64,000 nucleotides of DNA from JAGVSR01 sp963825555. GTDB taxonomy: Bacteria > Pseudomonadota > Alphaproteobacteria > Rhizobiales > Hyphomicrobiaceae. This document shows, in pieces, positions 50,846-59,472 of the stretch. A model generated the notes under the pieces. It had not been told where the DNA came from. It worked only from the letters and a program-made list of their open reading frames with translations, and made no database searches. Position 1 is the stretch's first letter. Every line of letters starts with the position of its first letter. The translations under genes were made by a program, and so were the position numbers. The stretch lies in contig CAWGTZ010000007.1 in NCBI GenBank assembly GCA_963825555.1, positions 62,001 through 126,000 on the forward strand, in the 5' to 3' direction.

Positions 50846-52434
50846 CACTCTTGAAGGAAGGACAGCGCGTGCCCCACCCCAAGCCCCTTCAGAGGGACCG
50901 CACGCTCGATGCCCCGCCGACCGAGGAGGAACGCCTTCGCTTCGAAGCGCTTCAGGCTGAACTCAGCAATCAGTTCTCGACCATCTTTGCCGACCCCAAC
51001 GCGACGCGCACTATACTCATCGTGCCGAGCCTCAGCCTCGACCAACAGGTGATGGCAAAGGTCTCCGGCGTCACGCACTATGAAGAGCGGATGCTGTGCC
51101 TGCTTCTTCTCCTGAGGCTACCGCGTACGCGCGTCATCTATGTCACGAGCACATCCATCCCCGATGCCATCATCGATTACTATCTCCATCTTCTTCCCGG
51201 CATCCCCAGCGAGCATGCGCGACGCAGGCTGACACTTCTATCCTGCGACGACGGTCAACCCGTCCCGTTGACGCGCAAGATCCTGGAGCGCGGTCGCCTC
51301 ATCGCCCGCCTGAAGCAGGCCATCGGTGAAACAGAAGGCGCACACATGACCTGTTTCACCGTCTCCGAGTTGGAGCGGCGACTGGCCCTGGTGCTCGGCA
51401 TACCGATCTATGGCTGCGATCCATCACTGCTCCATTGGGGGTCGAAGAGCGGCTCGCGAAAGATCTTCCGGGAGGCGGGCGTGCTCATGCCTGCCGGCTA
51501 CGAAGATCTCACCGACACGGAGGATGTGGCACGTGCGCTCGTCGAGCTGAAAACAGAAAGGCCGGAACTTTCCAAGGCTGTCGTAAAGATCAACGAAGGC
51601 TTTTCCGGCGAGGGCAACGCCGTCTTCGATCTGCATGACGCGCCGAAAGGCTCCGAACTCCTCGGTTGGATCCGCTCACGCCTCCCAAGTCTCCATTTCG
51701 AAGCCCACGACATGACCTGGGACCTCTACCAGCAGAAACTTAGCGCCATGGGCGGCATCGTCGAAGAGTGGATCCCGGGCGCCGTGAAGGAAAGCCCTTC
51801 CGTGCAATTCCGCGTCGACCCTGCAGGAACACTCGAAACTCTCTCGACACATGATCAGGTGCTCGGCGGACCCAGTGGTCAGATATTTCTCGGCGCGCGC
51901 TTCCCCGCCGCCGACGCCTACCGCCTCGATATTCAACGCGAAGGGCTCAAGGCGGCCCGCGCCCTCACGAACAAAGGTGTTCTCGGTCGCTTTGGGATCG
52001 ACTTCATCTCCGTGAAGGAGGGCGACACCTGGCGTCATGTTGCCATCGAGATCAACTTGCGCAAAGGCGGCACGACTCATCCCTTCCTGATGCTGCAATT
52101 CCTCACCGACGGACGTTATGAAACCGAGACCGGCCGCTTTCTGACGCCGGCCGGGCGCCCCCGCTGCTACTACGCGTCCGATAATCTGGAGTCCCCGCTC
52201 TACCGCGGGATCAGCCCCGACGATTTGATCGATATCGCCGTTATGAACCAGCTGCACTTTCATGCTGCGACCGCCGAAGGCGTCGCCTTCCATCTCATCG
52301 GCGCTCTGTCGGAATTCGGCAAGCTCGGCATTGTAGCAATCGGCGAGACGCACGAGCGCGCCGGCGCATTCTATCGCAAAACCGTGGATGTCCTGGACCG
52401 GGAGGGCGGCGCCGCCCTCAACATGTTGGAGTAA
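50842..52434 (+). CDS. ATP-grasp carboxylate-amine ligase, PGM1-related peptide ligase family
   Basis: 530 residues. N-terminal domain ~35-200 with ILIVPSLSLDQQVMAKVSG, TSIPDAIIDYYLHLLPG and FTVSELERRLALVLGIPIYG. The ATP-grasp core follows: KSGSRKIFREAGVLMPAGYE, VVKINEGFSGEGNAVF (glycine-rich ATP loop), VEEWIPGA and HVAIEINLRKGGTTHPFLML, the metal-binding Glu/Asn region. It ends with a C-terminal PGM1-like domain (LHFHAATAEGVAFHLIGALS). Related to the ligase that couples peptides to a phenylglycine-type amine in pheganomycin biosynthesis. The product here is unknown. Translationally coupled to the deacylase. Confidence 0.85.
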   Translation: MTLLKEGQRVPHPKPLQRDRTLDAPPTEEERLRFEALQAELSNQFSTIFADPNATRTILIVPSLSLDQQVMAKVSGVTHYEERMLCLLLLLRLPRTRVIYVTSTSIPDAIIDYYLHLLPGIPSEHARRRLTLLSCDDGQPVPLTRKILERGRLIARLKQAIGETEGAHMTCFTVSELERRLALVLGIPIYGCDPSLLHWGSKSGSRKIFREAGVLMPAGYEDLTDTEDVARALVELKTERPELSKAVVKINEGFSGEGNAVFDLHDAPKGSELLGWIRSRLPSLHFEAHDMTWDLYQQKLSAMGGIVEEWIPGAVKESPSVQFRVDPAGTLETLSTHDQVLGGPSGQIFLGARFPAADAYRLDIQREGLKAARALTNKGVLGRFGIDFISVKEGDTWRHVAIEINLRKGGTTHPFLMLQFLTDGRYETETGRFLTPAGRPRCYYASDNLESPLYRGISPDDLIDIAVMNQLHFHAATAEGVAFHLIGALSEFGKLGIVAIGETHERAGAFYRKTVDVLDREGGAALNMLE

Positions 52435-52440
52435 CAGATC

Positions 52441-52863
52441 ATGAAACCGGCAACCGTACTCACAATCCTCATCTGCGCCGCACTCACACCCCTCTCCGTG
52501 CTGGCCCAGGGGGATGAAGGCGACGATTTGATCGGACTGACTGAGTATGAAATCGCCTGCATGGGCTGTCACGGCCTAGACGGCAAGGGCGACGGACCGA
52601 AGGCCAAGACGCTCTCCACTATGCCTGCCGATCTCACACAGATCGCCAAGAAGAACGACGGAAAATTCCCGGACCGTGCAATCTACGACATGATCGACGG
52701 CCGGGGTGTGATCCCCGCCCATGGCCGGCGCGACATGCCGATTTGGGGCAACCGCTATCGGGCGACGGCGGAACCGGGCGAAGACCCGGCTGAAGTGGAA
52801 AAACGGGTGCGCGCGATGATCGAGGCCCTCGTCGGGTACGTCGCCGCCATCCAGGAGGAGTGA
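52441..52863 (+). CDS. Class I cytochrome c, periplasmic
   Basis: 140 residues: signal peptide ending SVLA, one heme-binding motif CMGCH (Cys40, Cys43, His44) and a likely axial Met in RRDMPIWG (Met99). Single-heme c-type cytochrome with about 120 mature residues. Only six bases after the ATP-grasp ligase stop, so likely co-transcribed; whether it functions with that cassette is unclear. An electron donor or acceptor in a periplasmic redox step is the most that can be said. Confidence 0.88.
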   Translation: MKPATVLTILICAALTPLSVLAQGDEGDDLIGLTEYEIACMGCHGLDGKGDGPKAKTLSTMPADLTQIAKKNDGKFPDRAIYDMIDGRGVIPAHGRRDMPIWGNRYRATAEPGEDPAEVEKRVRAMIEALVGYVAAIQEE

Positions 52864-52965
52864 GAAGCCTGCCACGGGAAGGATAACCCGCGACGGAACC
52901 TCCCCCGAGCGCGCAGGACGTGCTATGCGCTGCTTCGATCCCACTGTGCAAAAGCGAAGCCCAGA

Positions 52966-53622
52966 ATGACCGGCCCGAAGAAGCGCACCGCCATCCTGAT
53001 TTCCGGACGCGGCTCGAACATGAAAAGCCTGGTTGAGGCTGCACGCCGTCCGGATTATTTGGCCGAAATTGTCGCCGTGATCTCCAACCGCCCCGATGCG
53101 CCAGGGCTTGCCTGGGCCAAGGAGCAGGGAATCCCCGCCCTCGGCCTCGACCATAAGCTCTACAGCGACCGCGCCCATTTCGAGAGCCAGCTCCAGGGCG
53201 TGCTGACCGCCTCGCGTGTTGAACTCGTGTGCCTGGCTGGATTTATGCGGCTCATGACCGCCCCGTTTGTTGAAAGCTGGCGGGACAGGATGCTCAACAT
53301 TCACCCCTCGCTGCTACCGTCCTTCAAGGGGCTTCATACCCACGCCAGAGCACTCGAAGCAGGAGTGAAGTTTGCCGGCTGCACGGTCCACCTCGTCCGG
53401 CCCGAGATGGACGAGGGGCCGATTCTCGGCCAGGCCGTCGTTCCCGTCCTGCCCGACGACACGGAAGACCGGCTTGCCGCCCGCGTTCTGGCTGCCGAAC
53501 ACCGGCTCTATCCCCGCATTCTGGAGTTGTTCGCGGCCGGATTGATCAGAATCAATGGAAATAAAACTACGTGGATATCGGATGTTAACCCCGATTGGGC
53601 TTCTTTTTCACCGAATGTGTGA
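52966..53622 (+). CDS. purN: Phosphoribosylglycinamide formyltransferase
   Basis: Third step of purine synthesis, using 10-formyl-THF. 218 residues: ILISGRGSNMKSLVEA, AGFMRLMTAPFV and the active-site set LNIHPSLLPSFKGLHTH (Asn111, His113) with EMDEGPI (Asp149). Usually downstream of purM; here purM is not adjacent. Standard family length with a slightly extended C-terminus. Confidence 0.96.
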   Translation: MTGPKKRTAILISGRGSNMKSLVEAARRPDYLAEIVAVISNRPDAPGLAWAKEQGIPALGLDHKLYSDRAHFESQLQGVLTASRVELVCLAGFMRLMTAPFVESWRDRMLNIHPSLLPSFKGLHTHARALEAGVKFAGCTVHLVRPEMDEGPILGQAVVPVLPDDTEDRLAARVLAAEHRLYPRILELFAAGLIRINGNKTTWISDVNPDWASFSPNV

Positions 53623-53705
53623 ATTCCGGTACTCCGGTGCGTGCCCAAATAGTGACCTTCCATCGCTAAATTGACGCGGCGCTCCCCGGTCTCATGGACA
53701 CCCCC

Positions 53706-53818
53706 AGGAGGCGGGTGTTAGTCAAACTCATCGGTTCGACACCCCGATCATTGTGGGCGCGTTTATTGTCTACCTGCCCGCTGTCGGCGGCGCCGTCATC
53801 AACTATCGGCCCGGATGA
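53706..53818 (+). CDS. Possible 33-residue membrane peptide with a perfect Shine-Dalgarno but no standard start codon
   Basis: AGGAGG at 53706-53711 is followed after five bases by a frame reading SQTHRFDTPIIVGAFIVYLP then AVGGAVINYRPG and a TGA at 53816-53818. The peptide has one clear membrane segment flanked by polar ends and looks like a real small membrane protein. The codon at the expected start (53717) is GTT, not ATG/GTG/TTG, and the frame has no other start back to a stop. A GTG in another frame (53715) would instead extend the P450 N-terminus. It may be a decayed or non-canonically started gene. The rest of the 53623-53903 spacer shows nothing clear. Confidence 0.3.
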
Positions 53819-53903
53819 CGAGAGGCCCCACGCTCGATCGCAGGGAGGGGTCCCAAGGGCGCACCGATTTGGAGGCCGCAAGCGGCGGCTCGGAGACGAG
53901 AGC

Positions 53904-55268
53904 ATGACAGTTCAACAAGAAATGGGCCACACGCAGGGCCTGGGCGATGCCAACAGCATCTGGTTCAAGCTCACGGCGCTGACGAAAGCTGACCCTGAGA
54001 ACCCGATGCGCACCCTTCAGATGATGGCGGACCGCTACGGCCCCGTCATCACCGTGAACCTGCCGAACCAGCGCGTCGTCTTTCTCACCGAGCCCGAGCA
54101 TTTCAAGCACGTCCTCGTCCAGAAGGCCGACGACTACATAAAGTATTTCGATGGGCTGAAGCCCGTCTTCGGCAAGTCGATGATCACCCACGACGGCGTG
54201 CTCTGGCAGAAAATACGCATGCCCCAGCAGCCGGCGTTTCATCCAGACATGTTCGCCGAATACATCCCCTACTTCCTGCAGGCCATCCGGTCGAAAATGG
54301 ACCTGTGGTCGAAACTCGCCGAGACCGGCGAAACGTTCGAGATGGTCGAGCAGACCTGGACACTCGCCGCAGACATGATCTGCAAGGCGCTGTTCGATCG
54401 CGACATGCCATTCAATCCGCACTTCGTCTTCAAGTGCGTAAAGACCTATACCGATGTCATGAACCACAAGGCCATTCGCCTGAAGGTCGTGAACAACGAA
54501 GAGTTCGAAGTCACCGACGAGGATGCGGCGAAGGCGATGGAGGCATGGGCCGCTGTGCCGCCGGCCGTCATGGCCGCTGATCCGCGCGAAGAGCGCGAGC
54601 GCACGCTTCTCAAGATGATCGAGGCCGTCACCGCCGACCCGAGCGTGCCGGAGTTCGACCAGCAGCAGGCGATCGACGAGATCAAACAGTACCTGTGGGC
54701 GGGTACAGAGACCACGGCACTGACTCTCGCCTGGGCGATGTATCTCGTTTCGAAGAATCCAGAAGCGGCCGATCGAATCCGCAAAGAGGGCGAGGCTACC
54801 TACGGGGACCGCGAGCCGACGGCAGCCGATTACTCGGCACTCGCCTACACGCGAGCGGTCATCCAGGAGACGATGCGACTCTATCCGCCGGTCTGGGGGC
54901 TCATTCGTGTTGCGACAAAGCCCGACGTGATCGGCGGCAAGGAGATCCGTCCCGGCGACCGCGTTGTGATCTTCGGCTACGGCGCCCACCACAATCCGCG
55001 CTTCTGGCCCGAACCGGAAGAGTTCCGCCCTGAGCGCTGGATGGGCTCCACGAAGGGTCAGGTCAAGTACTCCTACCTGCCGTTCGGCGCGGGCAAGCGC
55101 TCGTGCATCGGAGGCGCCATGAGCCAGGTGGAAAATACGCTTGCCCTGTCGATCCTGCTTCGCCGCTTCCGTCCCGAATACATGGGCAACGAACCGCCGG
55201 GCATCAACGGCACGGTAACGCTGACACCCAAGGGCGGCCTCAAGTTCCGGGTGCGCGAACTGAGCTGA
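53904..55268 (+). CDS. Cytochrome P450 monooxygenase
   Basis: 455 residues, soluble (no N-terminal membrane anchor). I-helix oxygen-binding motif YLWAGTETTALTLAW (about 263-277), ExxR motif ETMRLYPPVWGL, PERF-like FRPERWMG, and heme loop FGAGKRSCIGG with the heme Cys401. Sequence style is close to fatty-acid/alkane hydroxylase-type P450s rather than the camphor type. The ATG at 53904 has GGAGACGAG upstream; the open frame continues 70 codons further without homology. No ferredoxin or reductase gene is adjacent. A terminator follows. Confidence 0.93.
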   Translation: MTVQQEMGHTQGLGDANSIWFKLTALTKADPENPMRTLQMMADRYGPVITVNLPNQRVVFLTEPEHFKHVLVQKADDYIKYFDGLKPVFGKSMITHDGVLWQKIRMPQQPAFHPDMFAEYIPYFLQAIRSKMDLWSKLAETGETFEMVEQTWTLAADMICKALFDRDMPFNPHFVFKCVKTYTDVMNHKAIRLKVVNNEEFEVTDEDAAKAMEAWAAVPPAVMAADPREERERTLLKMIEAVTADPSVPEFDQQQAIDEIKQYLWAGTETTALTLAWAMYLVSKNPEAADRIRKEGEATYGDREPTAADYSALAYTRAVIQETMRLYPPVWGLIRVATKPDVIGGKEIRPGDRVVIFGYGAHHNPRFWPEPEEFRPERWMGSTKGQVKYSYLPFGAGKRSCIGGAMSQVENTLALSILLRRFRPEYMGNEPPGINGTVTLTPKGGLKFRVRELS

Positions 55269-55291
55269 TAGACCGCGGTTTGGCCCATTAA

Positions 55292-55329
55292 AAAAGCGGC
55301 GCCTGCGTTCATCCCGCGGGCGCCGCTTT
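55292..55329. terminator. Bidirectional Rho-independent terminator between the P450 gene and a small secreted protein gene
   Basis: AAAAGCGGCGCCTGCG pairs with CGCGGGCGCCGCTTT across a 7-base loop. A-run before and T-run after make it usable from both converging genes. Confidence 0.8.
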
Positions 55330-55358
55330 CCATTTCAGCTTTTGCGATCGAACCGCGA

Positions 55359-55622
55359 TTACTTTCCGGAGATTGCGTCTTCGACGGCCTTGATGCTGCC
55401 CTCGGCGCCTTTCAGGTCACCTGCCGTGCACTTGGCCTCGAGCGCACTCAGAAGATCCTCCACCTTGCCTGCGGCCTTCTTATCGAGTTTCTTGTTTGCG
55501 GCCTGCTCGGCCAGTTCAAAGGCTTTCTCGAGACACGCATCGTTGCTGGCCGGTGGGGCAGCTAGAACCTGGGCAGCCGATGCAAAAACGGCTGCAACAG
55601 TCAGAACAAGTGATGCCTTCAT
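55359..55622 (-). CDS. Small secreted helical protein
   Basis: 87 residues from an ATG with GGAAAG upstream. Signal peptide VLTVAAVFASAAQVLA, then ~66 mature residues, lysine-rich and helical with two cysteines (DACLEKAFELAEQAANKKLD ... EAKCTAGDLKGAEGS). The pattern looks like a small periplasmic helical bundle with one disulfide. Resembles short exported proteins of Hyphomicrobiales; no named family recognised. Confidence 0.7.
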   Translation of the reverse strand: MKASLVLTVAAVFASAAQVLAAPPASNDACLEKAFELAEQAANKKLDKKAAGKVEDLLSALEAKCTAGDLKGAEGSIKAVEDAISGK

Positions 55623-55691
55623 GTTTTCTTTCCGTTGATTGAGTTGAGCATGGCGGCGCACCGCTCAGCGCGCCGCCTCATCGCACAAAGA

Positions 55692-56459
55692 CTAGAGCCC
55701 GAGTGCGCAAACCGTGGCCCGCCCGCCGAAGGTGATCTGCGGGATATAAAACAGTTCGATCCGGTCGATGCCGCGCTGCCGGCCCGACAGGTCGATCGGC
55801 CGGGATTCGCTCCCCTCCGGAATGACCGTACGCACCCTGAACTCGTCAGTCTGGCCGTTCGCGTAAACGATGCGCATCTTGTCCAGGCGCAGCTTGTTGC
55901 CGTTGACGCTGAGTTTGATGGCCCGGAACGTGCCTTCCTTACGGCCAACGCGGATCACGTCCCGGCTTTCGAAGAGCCCGACGCGCTGGCAGCCGAGCTG
56001 CTCCCACCGGCCGACCTGGCGGCCCTCCTCGCCGAAGATAACGACCCGAGAGGGTCCAAAGGGACGGTACGCCACCTCAATTTCCCGCAGACGGCGCTGA
56101 CCGCCACGCAAGTCCACGGGCGGCATGTTGGTTCCCGCGCGAACGCGCTTGTTGACGACAAGGCGCTCAAATTCTCCATTGGCGTAGCGCAACATGATCT
56201 CGACGATCTCGATATCACCATCGACGGCCCTGAGCCCGATGCGGGTGAAGCGGCCTTCCCGCGGATTGACGCGCAGCAGTTCACGCTCAACACGCGGACG
56301 CACACTGATTTCCCCGAGGCGCTCCCAGCCGCCTGGACCACGGCGCTCTTCATAATAACGGTTGTCGGAGAGAGGCCGCTCGCGCTGCGCATGCGCCAGC
56401 GTTGGTAACAGCACGAAGGCCACGGTGATCCACGTGGCAGCCAGTGACATACGTTTCAT
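55692..56459 (-). CDS. Secreted protein with two tandem DUF2541-like repeats
   Basis: 255 residues with signal peptide (WITVAFVLLPTLAHA). Two related halves follow, about residues 44-133 and 149-248. Each half has 'W..LG...V' at its start (GGWERLGEISV; GRWEQLGCQRV) and an 'EG.F..I.L....' strand (REGRFTRIGLRAV; KEGTFRAIKLSV). Each continues with 'Y.NG....R' (YANGEFERLVV; YANGQTDEFRV) and ends in 'IDL.G..R.I..I...Y' (VDLRGGQRRLREIEVAY; IDLSGRQRGIDRIELFY). This is a clear internal duplication of a beta-rich domain. Function unknown; periplasmic or surface location is likely. Confidence 0.78.
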   Translation of the reverse strand: MKRMSLAATWITVAFVLLPTLAHAQRERPLSDNRYYEERRGPGGWERLGEISVRPRVERELLRVNPREGRFTRIGLRAVDGDIEIVEIMLRYANGEFERLVVNKRVRAGTNMPPVDLRGGQRRLREIEVAYRPFGPSRVVIFGEEGRQVGRWEQLGCQRVGLFESRDVIRVGRKEGTFRAIKLSVNGNKLRLDKMRIVYANGQTDEFRVRTVIPEGSESRPIDLSGRQRGIDRIELFYIPQITFGGRATVCALGL

Positions 56460-56565
56460 TCAGAACTCCATTTGCAGGCGCGCTTGCGGAAATAGCCGCC
56501 AAATTCACGGAGAGCACGCGGCCGACCCTCGCCGATCTCGATCAGGATACATCCGATTACGCGCA

Positions 56566-57159
56566 TTATGGGGCGGCAGGCGGCAGATTCGATGGCGGAA
56601 AATCTACCGAAATGATCCCGCCAGGCGACGGCACCAACGCTGGCCAATCGGCCACGCGACTGCCCTCCAGTGTCCCACGGATCGCCGCTATCGGACCGCC
56701 GTGGCAAATGGCGATCACGGCGCGCTCGTCGGACGTCTGGCTGCCCAATTCGCCAAGCCATGCCATAACCCGCGCTCGGACTTCGAATGTCGTTTCGCCG
56801 GTGCCGCCCGGGCGAAATGTCTCGGGCGCCTCGATCATGCCCATCATGGCATTGCCGGTCGCCCGGTAGATCGCGTCCCAGGATTGTCCCTCCCAAGCTC
56901 CGAAGTGACACTCGGCAAGCCGCGGGTCGATCGTGATTGGTACCGGAGTTGCGTACCGGACGAGCAAACCCGCCAGATAGCGAGCCCGCCGCAGCGGCGA
57001 GACGAAGATCCGCGCCGGCTGAAGCGCCGCGAGAGAAGGCGCGAGTTCACGCGCCGCAATGCGGCCCGCGCGGCTCAAGCCGACATCGCTTTGCCCATAG
57101 CAGCGCCCGGACCAGTGTCGGGAGACCTCAGTATGCCGAACCAGATAGACGCGGCCCAT
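56566..57159 (-). CDS. cobC: Alpha-ribazole phosphatase / histidine phosphatase family protein
   Basis: 197 residues starting MGRVYLVRHTEVSRHWSGRC. The RHT motif has catalytic His9 in the phosphoglycerate-mutase-like fold, LAECHFGAWEG follows, and the second catalytic His is at 153 (AICHGGPIAAIR). Located five bases after cobS in the order cobT-cobS-cobC, so the CobC assignment (dephosphorylation in lower-ligand assembly of cobalamin) is by context plus family. The open frame is longer upstream but overlaps cobS. Confidence 0.85.
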   Translation of the reverse strand: MGRVYLVRHTEVSRHWSGRCYGQSDVGLSRAGRIAARELAPSLAALQPARIFVSPLRRARYLAGLLVRYATPVPITIDPRLAECHFGAWEGQSWDAIYRATGNAMMGMIEAPETFRPGGTGETTFEVRARVMAWLGELGSQTSDERAVIAICHGGPIAAIRGTLEGSRVADWPALVPSPGGIISVDFPPSNLPPAAP

Positions 57160-57164
57160 AAGCC

Positions 57165-57956
57165 TCACCCTTCCCGCGCCAGGACCAGTGTCGTCACGAT
57201 GAAGCCGACATAAGCGGCGAAGCCGAGGCAATCGCCCGTCACGCCGCCGATCCGCCGGATCAGGTAGGCGCGATACCACACAAGGAAGACCGCGATCGCC
57301 ATGACGGCCAGGATCATGGCGCGCCAATCGTTCAGAACCGCAAGCGACAAGGTCGGCGCGCTCCAGAACAAGCCAAGGCCGAAGGTTTTCCAGTCTGCCA
57401 CCTGTCCGACATCCTTGGCGAGGCCGTCGCGAGCGGGAACGGGCGGTACGAGCGCCATCACCGCAAGAATGACGAGACGTCCCATGGCCCCGGAAATGAC
57501 GAGCGCCATCGCGGCTTTCCATGGATCGGCGATGGCAATCAGGCCCGCCGCGCGAAATCCCACGGCGAAGATGAGACCGAGGGCGCCGTAGCTTCCGACG
57601 CGGCTGTCCTTCAGGATTCGCAGAACGTCCTCGCGCGTCCAACCGCCCCCGAAGGCATCGCAGAAGTCGGCCACCGCATCCTCATGAAAGGCTCCCGTGA
57701 CGCGTGCTTCGATAGCAAGCGCGCACAGCACCGCGACTCCAAAAGGTAGCCATGAATCGAAGAGAAGAAGAGCCGCGGCCGAGATGACGCCGACTGCAGC
57801 GCCGATGATGGGAAAAAACTGAAGCCCGCGCTCAATGTCCTCGGGGAATGTCGACAGGTCCCGCGTTTTCCCACCCGGCACAGGCAGTCGTGTCAGGAAC
57901 TGCACGGCGGTGAAGAACGCGCGGGGAAAGGGCGCGTCGTGCCATGCCGTGCTCAT
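57165..57956 (-). CDS. cobS: Adenosylcobinamide-GDP ribazoletransferase (cobalamin synthase)
   Basis: 263 residues and several membrane segments: FFTAVQFLTRLPVPGGK, GLQFFPIIGAAVGVISAAAL, GAFHEDAVADFCDAFGGGWT (the acidic HEDGLADxxD-type motif), RILKDSRVGSYGALGLI and GVTGDCLGFAAYVGFI. Joins adenosylcobinamide-GDP with alpha-ribazole (phosphate) at the inner membrane. Overlaps cobT by ATGA. Confidence 0.95.
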   Translation of the reverse strand: MSTAWHDAPFPRAFFTAVQFLTRLPVPGGKTRDLSTFPEDIERGLQFFPIIGAAVGVISAAALLLFDSWLPFGVAVLCALAIEARVTGAFHEDAVADFCDAFGGGWTREDVLRILKDSRVGSYGALGLIFAVGFRAAGLIAIADPWKAAMALVISGAMGRLVILAVMALVPPVPARDGLAKDVGQVADWKTFGLGLFWSAPTLSLAVLNDWRAMILAVMAIAVFLVWYRAYLIRRIGGVTGDCLGFAAYVGFIVTTLVLAREG

Positions 57957-58957
57957 CCCGCCACCTCCTTCAACGAAGCGACGTTTGTGGTTAGAGCGGC
58001 GGCGGCATCGAGCATGGGAATCATGAGCAGCGCTCCGGTACCTTCGCCGAGCCTCATCTGCCAGTCGAGGTAGGGCTTGAGCCCAAGCCTTTCCAGCGCG
58101 ATCCGGTGGGCCGGCTCGACGCTCTGATGCGAGGCGATAGTGGTTTCGAGAGCCGCCGGATCGACCGCCTGAGCGATGATAGCGGCTGCGCCTGAGACAA
58201 CACCATCGAGCACGACCGGCATGTCGGCGTGGGACGCGGCTGCGATCGCTCCGGCCATGGCGACGATCTCGAACCCGGCAACGCTGGCCATGGCCGCAAC
58301 AGGATCCGCTTCGACAAGACTGCGGGCGCGCGTGACCGCCTCGCAGACCACCTGACGCTTGCGTTCCAGGCTCTCTGGCGTCGAGCCGGCGCCCGAACCG
58401 ACCACGTCGTCTGCCGCTACCTCGCAACCAAGTGCAATAAGGCAGGCAGCTGACGTGGTATTGCCGATGCCGATCTCGCCCAGAGCCACAAGCCGCACAC
58501 CGTCCGTCCGTGCGGCCTCGATCGTGTCGTGTCCAACCGTCCACGCTGCCCAGAATTGCTCCGCCGTCATCGCAGGTCCGCTGGCGAGGCTGAGCGTCCC
58601 TCTGGCGACCCTGCGATCGCGATAGACGGGCCCCACGGGCGGTTCAGCGATTTTGGAGCCCACATCGACGAGTTCGACAGGCGTGTCGCTTATCGCTGCA
58701 AGAGCAGAACAGGACGCGCGGCCGGACGCTATGACACGCAGCATTGCCGAAGTCACGTCCTGGGGCCAGATGCCGACCCCATCGGCAACGACGCCGTGAT
58801 CGCCTGCAAAAACGAAGAGCCGACGCGGGCGCGTACGCGGTGCTAGCGTACCCTGGATCGCGGCCAAGCGAACGGCAAGCTCCTCCAACCGGCCGAGGCT
58901 GCCCGGAGGCTTGGCGAGACTATCGAGATGGGCTGCGACGCGTTCCTCCTCGATCAT
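57953..58957 (-). CDS. cobT: Nicotinate-nucleotide-dimethylbenzimidazole phosphoribosyltransferase
   Basis: 334 residues: LAKPPGSLGRLEELAVRLAA (substrate loop), FAGDHGVVADGVGIWPQDVT, GEIGIGNTTSAACL, and LGEGTGALLMIPMLDAA with the catalytic Glu (about 317). Activates 5,6-dimethylbenzimidazole to alpha-ribazole 5'-phosphate. First gene of the three-gene cobalamin operon; the 90 bases upstream have no room for a cobalamin riboswitch. Confidence 0.96.
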   Translation of the reverse strand: MIEEERVAAHLDSLAKPPGSLGRLEELAVRLAAIQGTLAPRTRPRRLFVFAGDHGVVADGVGIWPQDVTSAMLRVIASGRASCSALAAISDTPVELVDVGSKIAEPPVGPVYRDRRVARGTLSLASGPAMTAEQFWAAWTVGHDTIEAARTDGVRLVALGEIGIGNTTSAACLIALGCEVAADDVVGSGAGSTPESLERKRQVVCEAVTRARSLVEADPVAAMASVAGFEIVAMAGAIAAASHADMPVVLDGVVSGAAAIIAQAVDPAALETTIASHQSVEPAHRIALERLGLKPYLDWQMRLGEGTGALLMIPMLDAAAALTTNVASLKEVAG

Positions 58958-58987
58958 GCTTTCCTCACTCCCGGACAGGGCCCCATA

Positions 58988-59014
58988 AAACAGGATCGGG
59001 CCCGCGCAGGGCCC
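58988..59014 (-). terminator. Possible terminator after ndk
   Basis: On the minus strand GGGCCC-TGCGC-GGGCCC (58998-59014) is followed, after GATCC, by TGTTTTA. Short GC stem with a nearby T-rich stretch, downstream of ndk. Confidence 0.4.
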
Positions 59015-59049
59015 AATCCGAAAACTTGCAGGCGTGGCCAGCCCTGAAC

Positions 59050-59472
59050 CTAGCCGACGATCTCGTCGAGCCGGAAGTTCAGCGCGATTTCACGCTCGGC
59101 CGCGGCAGGGCTGTCGGAGCCGTGTGTGGAGTTCTCCCCTTTGGAGACTGCAAAAAGCTTACGGATCGTGCCCTCAGCAGCTTCCTTTGGATCGGTGGCA
59201 CCCATCACCTCGCGATACTTCGCGATCGCGTTCTCGCCTTCCAGAACCTGAAGTACGATCGGGCCCGAGGTCATGAAATCGCACAGTTCGCCGAAGAACG
59301 GGCGCGCCTTGTGCTCCTCGTAGAACTTCTCCGCCTGGGCGCGGGTCCAGCGCACACGCTTCTGAGCGACGATGCGAAGATCCGCCTTCTCAATGACGGC
59401 ATTGATCGCACCCGTCAGATTCCGCTTTGTCGCGTCGGGCTTGATGATGGAAAAGGTGCGCTCGATGGCCAT
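59050..59472 (-). CDS. ndk: Nucleoside-diphosphate kinase
   Basis: 140 residues: MAIERTFSIIKPDATKRN, ending with KGENSTHGSDSPAAAEREI, in which His117 is the phosphorylated residue. Balances NTP/dNTP pools. The ATG at 59472 is the family start; the frame is open 41 codons further upstream, through a promoter. Normal length. Confidence 0.97.
   Translation of the reverse strand: MAIERTFSIIKPDATKRNLTGAINAVIEKADLRIVAQKRVRWTRAQAEKFYEEHKARPFFGELCDFMTSGPIVLQVLEGENAIAKYREVMGATDPKEAAEGTIRKLFAVSKGENSTHGSDSPAAAEREIALNFRLDEIVG

Noticed and set aside
53690..53760. tRNA-like GGTTCGACACCCC
   Set aside because: No acceptor or anticodon stems can be formed around it; it codes in the small-peptide frame.
53799..54992. 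397-codon open frame on the minus strand
   Set aside because: Antisense to the P450 gene; no homology pattern and composition of a mirror frame.
57165..58544. Long frame extending cobS by about 195 codons at its N-terminus
   Set aside because: The extension lies inside cobT in another frame; the CobS family start is the ATG at 57956.
58958..59049. Cobalamin riboswitch before cobT
   Set aside because: Only about 90 bases separate cobT from ndk, and no B12-box-like sequence was seen.
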